Below, one piece after another: positions 59,603-64,000 of a stretch of DNA of 64,000 nt. Position 1 is the first letter of the stretch. Every line of letters begins with the position of its first letter. The position numbers were made by a program, and so were the translations under genes. Under the pieces are notes generated by a model. The model ran no database searches. It was not told the origin of the DNA and saw nothing but the letters and a program-made list of their open reading frames with translations. This stretch comes from Porphyromonadaceae bacterium UBA2751 (GTDB taxonomy: Bacteria; Bacteroidota; Bacteroidia; Bacteroidales; Muribaculaceae), in assembly GCA_002353285.1 (NCBI GenBank), contig DEJJ01000029.1, positions 95,093-159,092 on the forward strand, read 5' to 3'.

Positions 59603-60712
59603 ATGTCACAAATCATCAAAAGATTTTCAGCGATTAATCAGGAACTCGAGTTTGGCGTAATCTATGTAGTTGTGCCAACTTGGATTCAGCAAAGCAGTAA
59701 TGATTACTTGTGGACTTCGGTCCAGAGATTGTTGCATGTGCTAAAAAAACTCACCAGATATGAAATAAAAATCATCGACTTGCCCAACTCCCGTGGCATC
59801 ACTCTCGTGGCAAGGCGCATCAACGTGGGCAACTCGGGAACAGATGCAGTGGTTGAGATGCCTCTCAGCAACAGTGACAGCTTGTTGATTGATTTCCATC
59901 ATTTTGCATCCATTGCAACCAATGTCACAAGCACCGAGAGCGGCGACTCGTTGCTCACGCAGTACGTCAATCGCAATGAGCAACTTATCCAAGAAAGTCG
60001 CAGTTCGGTGCGTGAATCGCAAGCGAGCAAAAAACACAACTTTAATAACTGGCTCACGTTCAACCTGCGTGTTGGCGAAGCTTATGATTCCGACCACTGT
60101 GAGGTGTGTTCACCATCAATGGAGCCTCTTGAAGTCGACGAAGAGGAAACACAACTCGACACATTAGAGCAAGAGCAACAGCAGGCACTAAAGGACATAG
60201 AGGCGAAAATCCTCGAATATGTAATAAAATATCACGCCAATCCTGAGCAACTCTTCAATACTCTGCTCAAAGGCAAGTTTGTGATTGGCAACAATAACAA
60301 TCTCAGCCCTATCGTGGTCAATAACGACCTTAAGATTGTGCTGCCAGGCTACAACGAGGTGGAGGTTAAGATGAGAGCTATGCCACGCACCATCTATATC
60401 CTTTTCCTTAAGCATCCCGAGGGAATTATTTTGCGTAACATTGCCAACTACCGCGACGAGATTGAAAACATCTACTCAATAGTGATGCCCGGGCGCAATG
60501 AGGACATGGCCAAGAAGTCCATCGACAACCTACTCGACCCCATGAGCAACACGCTCAATGAGTATATTGCCAAGATTAAGCGAAACATCAAGTTATACAT
60601 CATTGACGAGCAGATTGCCAACAACTACATTATCACAGGAAAGCGCAACGAGCCTTACCGCATCAGCATCGATCCAGCCCTTATCAAGCTACCACGAGCC
60701 ATCACGGCCTAA
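59603..60712 (+). CDS. Conserved Bacteroidales protein of unknown function
   Basis: 369 residues, no signal peptide or membrane helix. Three parts can be seen. Residues about 1-120 are mixed alpha/beta (FGVIYVVVPTWIQQSSNDYL). Residues about 120-210 are polar and contain an HCEVC motif and a Glu/Gln-rich helix (LDTLEQEQQQALKDIEAKIL). The C-terminal ~120 include PRTIYILFLKHPEGIILRNI, a hydrophobic-plus-polar pattern I recognise from many uncharacterised Bacteroidales proteins, and end with YIITGKRNEPYRISID. I cannot name a family or activity. It follows the vWA gene on the same strand, and the two may work together. Confidence 0.65.
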   Translation: MSQIIKRFSAINQELEFGVIYVVVPTWIQQSSNDYLWTSVQRLLHVLKKLTRYEIKIIDLPNSRGITLVARRINVGNSGTDAVVEMPLSNSDSLLIDFHHFASIATNVTSTESGDSLLTQYVNRNEQLIQESRSSVRESQASKKHNFNNWLTFNLRVGEAYDSDHCEVCSPSMEPLEVDEEETQLDTLEQEQQQALKDIEAKILEYVIKYHANPEQLFNTLLKGKFVIGNNNNLSPIVVNNDLKIVLPGYNEVEVKMRAMPRTIYILFLKHPEGIILRNIANYRDEIENIYSIVMPGRNEDMAKKSIDNLLDPMSNTLNEYIAKIKRNIKLYIIDEQIANNYIITGKRNEPYRISIDPALIKLPRAITA

Positions 60713-60762
60713 ACTTAGGTCAAAGCCCTAATTCTTAACTAACTGTTTTTTGGTGGATTGAG

Positions 60763-61599
60763 TTACCTGTAGGTGTACCGCACAGTGAGCTTGGGCACCA
60801 CATTAACGGTGTAGCTCTTCACATAGCCATCGCTGTCGAGATCGTAGTTAATGGTGTAGTTCTTGAGTACCATCTGCCCAGTTTCGGGATCTTCCGTTCC
60901 ATCTTTCATCACTGCATTAGGCAGCATTGCATTAGTAGCGCCATATAAACCTGCATTTCTCATTACCTCACACACCAGCAGCGTGAATGTGAAGGGATTG
61001 TTGGCATAGATGTCAATGCCTCCCTTGTTGGCAATGCCACGGCTGTAATCATAGGCGACACTATCACTTTCAACAACCGAGTTAAATTTCCAATACTTAA
61101 TGTTTCCATTATTCCAATTGACAATCGTCAAGTCGGTCTGCGAAGGCGACACCACTTGCGCAGCCTCAAGCTCATTGTCGTAGCTGTAGGCAAGCGCTGC
61201 AGCAGTGCGGCTAGAGCTCACATTAGCCAAGCGAGTAATGGCCCCACGATTATTCACCTCAAACGAATAGGTGACCGGCTGAATCTTCTTATCGCAGATT
61301 ATGGCGCCGTTCTTGTAGTCGAAGTGAATCACTTCCTTATTATACTCACTGCCCGACTTGTCATAATAGGTAGCAGTGATTTTCTCCACATGATTGTTTC
61401 CATCGTAGTCAATCACTGCCACCGACGAGCCGCCATTCTCTTGAGAGCGCTCAATCTTGCTAATCATCTTGTGGCCAGCGGGCAGCTGGGGATAAATCAT
61501 GTTGAACTCACGAGTGAACGTGTTCTTGGGCTCATCGTCGCTACATGCAACCATGGTCATTGCAACCAGCGCAATTGACAGGTATTTAAAAAATCTCAT
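60763..61599 (-). CDS. Putative lipoprotein, DUF4595-like
   Basis: 278 residues with a lipoprotein signal (MRFFKYLSIALVAMTMVACS; lipid-attached Cys19). The body is a run of short beta-strand repeats of the type IDYDGNNHVEKITATYYDKS and IHFDYKNGAIICD, typical of Bacteroidetes surface lipoproteins resembling DUF4595. The ending is TVNVVPKLTVRYTYR. Function unknown; the gene is solitary, convergent with the unknown gene at 59603 and divergent from the MATE gene. Confidence 0.72.
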   Translation of the reverse strand: MRFFKYLSIALVAMTMVACSDDEPKNTFTREFNMIYPQLPAGHKMISKIERSQENGGSSVAVIDYDGNNHVEKITATYYDKSGSEYNKEVIHFDYKNGAIICDKKIQPVTYSFEVNNRGAITRLANVSSSRTAAALAYSYDNELEAAQVVSPSQTDLTIVNWNNGNIKYWKFNSVVESDSVAYDYSRGIANKGGIDIYANNPFTFTLLVCEVMRNAGLYGATNAMLPNAVMKDGTEDPETGQMVLKNYTINYDLDSDGYVKSYTVNVVPKLTVRYTYR

Positions 61600-61639
61600 T
61601 GGTGTTTCTGTTTTAATTATTAGTTTTAGTTATTGACTG

Positions 61640-61647
61640 CAAATATA
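61640..61647 (-). promoter_or_regulatory. -7 box of the lipoprotein gene
   Basis: TATATTTG on the minus strand, 40 bp before the start at 61599. No -33 TTTG at standard spacing. Confidence 0.4.
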
Positions 61648-61735
61648 GCAACTAAAACACATTTCACACTAACGATTAAACAAGTTTAACGATTTCTTGT
61701 ACCGCGTGAATTGCGGATTATGCATTAATTAGTCG

Positions 61736-61743
61736 TAACTTTG
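61736..61743 (+). promoter_or_regulatory. -7 box of the MATE exporter gene
   Basis: TAACTTTG with a weak ATTG (61710-61713) 22 bp upstream. The ATG at 61759 is only 15 bp beyond the box, so the leader is about 10 nt. Confidence 0.5.
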
Positions 61744-61758
61744 CAGCGTTTTTTCATT

Positions 61759-63072
61759 ATGAGGTTATCGAAATTAAATAGAGAAATAATGGCGATTTCG
61801 CTGCCTGCGATTGTCGCCAACATTGCTGAGCCGCTGCTGGGGCTGCTTGACACGGGCATAGCTGGCCACCTGGGTGCTCCACAGTTTATTGGTGCTGTGG
61901 CCGTGGGTGCAATGATGATGAACGTGCTATACTGGAACTTCGGTTTCTTGCGCATGAGCACCTCAGGGCTCACGGCACAAGCCTTTGGCAGTGGGTCGCA
62001 TCAAGCTCAAGTCGACACGCTTGAGCGCTCCAGCACCATTGCTTTGATAGCTGGCATTGCCATGGTGGCACTGCAGGTGCCCATCAGGTGGTTCCTACTG
62101 TGGCTAATGGCACCAAGTGCTGAGGTCTCAGCACTGGCAGCCACCTATTTCACAATTGTTGTGTGGGGAGCACCTGCTGTGCTACTCACCATGTCGCTCA
62201 AGGGATGGCTCCTGGGCATGCAAGATTCTCGCAGTCCCATGATCATCTCCATTGGGGTGAACGTGCTTAATGTTATCGTGAGCCTGATTGCTGTTTATTC
62301 CCTCGACATGGGTTTCAAGGGCATCGCGGTGGGCACACTGGTCTCGGTGTGGGCTGGTGTGATATATGCCTGCTGGTGCGTGAGAAAAAAGTTTGCTAAA
62401 ATCGCAAGCAGTCTGCGCCTGGCAAGAGCGTTCAACTTCAAGGGTAGTGGCCGATTCTTCAAGGTGAGTAGCGACATTTTTGTGCGCTGTATCTTCATGC
62501 TTGTGGTCAACCTCTATTTCATTAGAGCTGGTGCCAGCGGTGGCGACATTGTGCTGGCTGTCAACACGATGATGCAGCAGTTGTTCCACCTCTACAGCTA
62601 CTTCATGGATGGCATCGCCTTTGCTGGCGAGGCTGTAGTGGGGAAATATTATGGTGCTCGCGACCTCAGCACGATGCACCGCTGCGTGCGATGGCTCTTC
62701 GTGTGGAGTACAGCTATAACGGCCATCTTCGTCATTGTTTACTGCCTCTTCCCCCACCCCATCTTTGCCCTATTCACCAGTCAGCAGCAAGTGGTTGATG
62801 TGGCCATGCAATATCACTGGTGGTGCTCTATTGTGCCCATTGTGAGCATGGCGGCTTTTGTGTGGGATGGAGTGTTCATTGGCGTCACCGCCAGCCGCGG
62901 CATGCTCACAGCTGTGGCTACTGCATGCGCTGTGTTTTTTATTTTCTATTTCACCCTACCATCCTCTTGGGGCAACCACACCCTGTGGATTGCCTTCATC
63001 GCCTTTCTCTCCACCCGCAGCCTTGTGCAGACCATCCTGTGGCTTCACCGCTGGAACAAGAAATACCAATAG
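61759..63072 (+). CDS. MATE-family multidrug efflux transporter (DinF-like)
   Basis: Cation-coupled antiporter in the inner membrane that exports drugs or metabolites. 437 residues from the ATG at 61759 (MRLSKLNREIMAISLPAIVA); a TTG at 61741 overlaps the -7 box and is rejected. About 12 membrane helices in two six-helix halves. The signature stretch AEPLLGLLDTGIAGHLGAPQ near the N-terminus and the second-half WDGVFIGVTASRG fit the DinF branch. The transported substrate cannot be inferred. It is transcribed divergently from the lipoprotein gene and followed by dusB, 101 bp downstream. Confidence 0.92.
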   Translation: MRLSKLNREIMAISLPAIVANIAEPLLGLLDTGIAGHLGAPQFIGAVAVGAMMMNVLYWNFGFLRMSTSGLTAQAFGSGSHQAQVDTLERSSTIALIAGIAMVALQVPIRWFLLWLMAPSAEVSALAATYFTIVVWGAPAVLLTMSLKGWLLGMQDSRSPMIISIGVNVLNVIVSLIAVYSLDMGFKGIAVGTLVSVWAGVIYACWCVRKKFAKIASSLRLARAFNFKGSGRFFKVSSDIFVRCIFMLVVNLYFIRAGASGGDIVLAVNTMMQQLFHLYSYFMDGIAFAGEAVVGKYYGARDLSTMHRCVRWLFVWSTAITAIFVIVYCLFPHPIFALFTSQQQVVDVAMQYHWWCSIVPIVSMAAFVWDGVFIGVTASRGMLTAVATACAVFFIFYFTLPSSWGNHTLWIAFIAFLSTRSLVQTILWLHRWNKKYQ

Positions 63073-63105
63073 AGAACGTAAACTTATATCAATATTTCAC
63101 AAAAA

Positions 63106-63137
63106 GTTGCATAGCGATTATCATTTACTTAATTTTG
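63106..63137 (+). promoter_or_regulatory. Promoter of dusB
   Basis: -33 GTTG (63106-63109), 20-bp spacer, -7 TAATTTTG (63130-63137). Leader about 30 nt before the ATG at 63174. Confidence 0.6.
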
Positions 63138-63173
63138 CAACAGATATAATAAAGCTTTCCGCATCAGAACACA

Positions 63174-64000
63174 ATGAAAATTGGCAACATAGATTTAGGT
63201 AACAGACCCGTGATGCTGGCACCGATGGAGGATGTGACCGACGTGTCGTTCCGCCAGATTTGCCGTGAGCAAGGGGCCGACATGGTATATACGGAGTTCG
63301 TGAGTGCCGATGCTGTGATTCGCAACATCGGCTCCACACTGCGCAAGATGGTGATAAATCCTGGCGAGCGACCTGCTGCAATTCAGATCTATGGCCGCGA
63401 GGTGGCCCCCATGGTCGAGGCTGCACGCATTGCTCAGGAGGCCAAGCCCGAGGTGCTCGACATCAACTTTGGATGTCCCGTCAAAAAGGTGGCTCGAAAG
63501 GGTGCAGGCGCTGGAATGTTGCAGAATGTTCCTCTCTTGCTCGAGATTACTCGTGAGGTGGTAAAAGCTGTCAATCTCCCTGTTACGGTAAAAACTCGTC
63601 TTGGATGGGATTGCAACAACAAGATAATTGTTGAACTTGCCGAACAGCTGCAGGATTGTGGCATTCAAGCCCTTACAATTCATGGTCGCACCCGTTCGCA
63701 GATGTATAACGGAGAGGCCGACTGGACTCTCATTGGCGAGGTGAAGAACAATCCGCGAATGACAATCCCCATCATTGGCAACGGTGACATCACTACTCCC
63801 CAAAAGCTTGCCGAGTACTATGACCGCTATGGCGTTGACGGCATTATGGTGGGACGTGCCTCGATAGGTGCCCCCTGGATTTTCCGTGAGATGAAGCAAT
63901 ATCTGCTCACTGGTGAGATTCCTGAGATTAGCCGTCATGAAAAAATGGCGCTGATTCGCCGTCAAATTGACGAGAGCATCGATCGCATCGACGAGTACCG
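63174..64000 (+). CDS. dusB: tRNA-dihydrouridine synthase, DusB type (cut by the window end)
   Basis: Flavin enzyme that reduces uridines in the tRNA D-loop. I translated 275 codons directly; the gene continues past 64000. The N-terminus MKIGNIDLGNRPVMLAPMED gives the FMN-phosphate-side strand. The active-site Cys is in DINFGCPVKKVARKGAGAG, the usual CPxxK context. LPVTVKTRLGWD, LTIHGRTRSQMYNG and IIGNGDITTPQKL, then VGRASIGAPWIF complete the TIM barrel. Full-length DusB has about 320-335 residues, so only the C-terminal helical domain is missing. It has its own promoter. Confidence 0.94.
   Translation, partial: MKIGNIDLGNRPVMLAPMEDVTDVSFRQICREQGADMVYTEFVSADAVIRNIGSTLRKMVINPGERPAAIQIYGREVAPMVEAARIAQEAKPEVLDINFGCPVKKVARKGAGAGMLQNVPLLLEITREVVKAVNLPVTVKTRLGWDCNNKIIVELAEQLQDCGIQALTIHGRTRSQMYNGEADWTLIGEVKNNPRMTIPIIGNGDITTPQKLAEYYDRYGVDGIMVGRASIGAPWIFREMKQYLLTGEIPEISRHEKMALIRRQIDESIDRIDEY

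Overview
The window looks like chromosomal DNA of a gut-type member of the order Bacteroidales, probably near Muribaculaceae or Prevotellaceae. The case rests on many promoter -7 boxes of the Bacteroidetes type (TAnnTTTG, three of them with a TTTG box exactly 20 bp upstream), Bacteroidales-restricted families (DUF4270 lipoprotein, DUF5106 protein, truncated glycogen-synthase homologue, secreted proteins ending in short T9SS-like C-terminal tags), a VorDBAC-type 2-oxoacid:ferredoxin oxidoreductase and an ECF sigma factor operon. Base composition is near 50% GC except for an AT-rich restriction island at the left end. I cannot assign a genus.

Layout. 1-3150: a DpnII-type GATC restriction-modification operon (methylase, endonuclease, second methylase), preceded by three helically phased GATC sites and by a partial copy of a dispersed repeat. 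3200-4740: ECF sigma factor, putative anti-sigma protein and Spy/CpxP-like secreted protein. 5350-7714: secreted GH31 glycosidase. 7842-10544 (minus): four-subunit oxoacid:ferredoxin oxidoreductase. 10850-13279 (minus): a C10 (streptopain-like) protein with a dockerin, whose catalytic Cys is Ser. 13313-21808 (minus): GntP permease, TPR protein, RsmE, nucleoside permease, bifunctional nuclease, MnmA, DoxX and a DUF5106 protein. 21994-24423 (minus): tRNA-Thr, DUF4270 lipoprotein and a half-length glycogen synthase. 24637-26628 (minus): two small secreted proteins with the C-terminal tag.

26917-29736 (minus): AsnS and an RluB-type pseudouridine synthase with a Gly-Tyr-Gln-Gln-Arg repeat tail, divergent from rpsO. 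30553-40940: a papain-like hydrolase, YqaA, TrxB, LolA, FtsK, TrkH, TrkA, Dxs and an unlisted 58-residue membrane protein. 41070-41325: the fuller copy of the dispersed repeat. 41441-51909 (minus): a likely operon of three giant modular secreted proteins, driven by a consensus promoter. 52207-57813 (plus): GH53 endo-galactanase, SbcD, SbcC. 57839 to the end: SpoU methyltransferase, a vWA protein with a conserved unknown partner, a lipoprotein, a MATE exporter and the start of dusB.

How it fits together: most of the window is ordinary core chromosome (translation, RNA modification, redox, potassium, chromosome segregation). The accessory or fast-evolving parts are the DpnII island, the dockerin pseudo-peptidase, the secreted tagged proteins, and several classes of short intergenic repeat (heptamer arrays at gene boundaries, 9-mer arrays, C/G-rich palindromes). 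I found no prophage, transposase, CRISPR array or complete polysaccharide utilisation locus.
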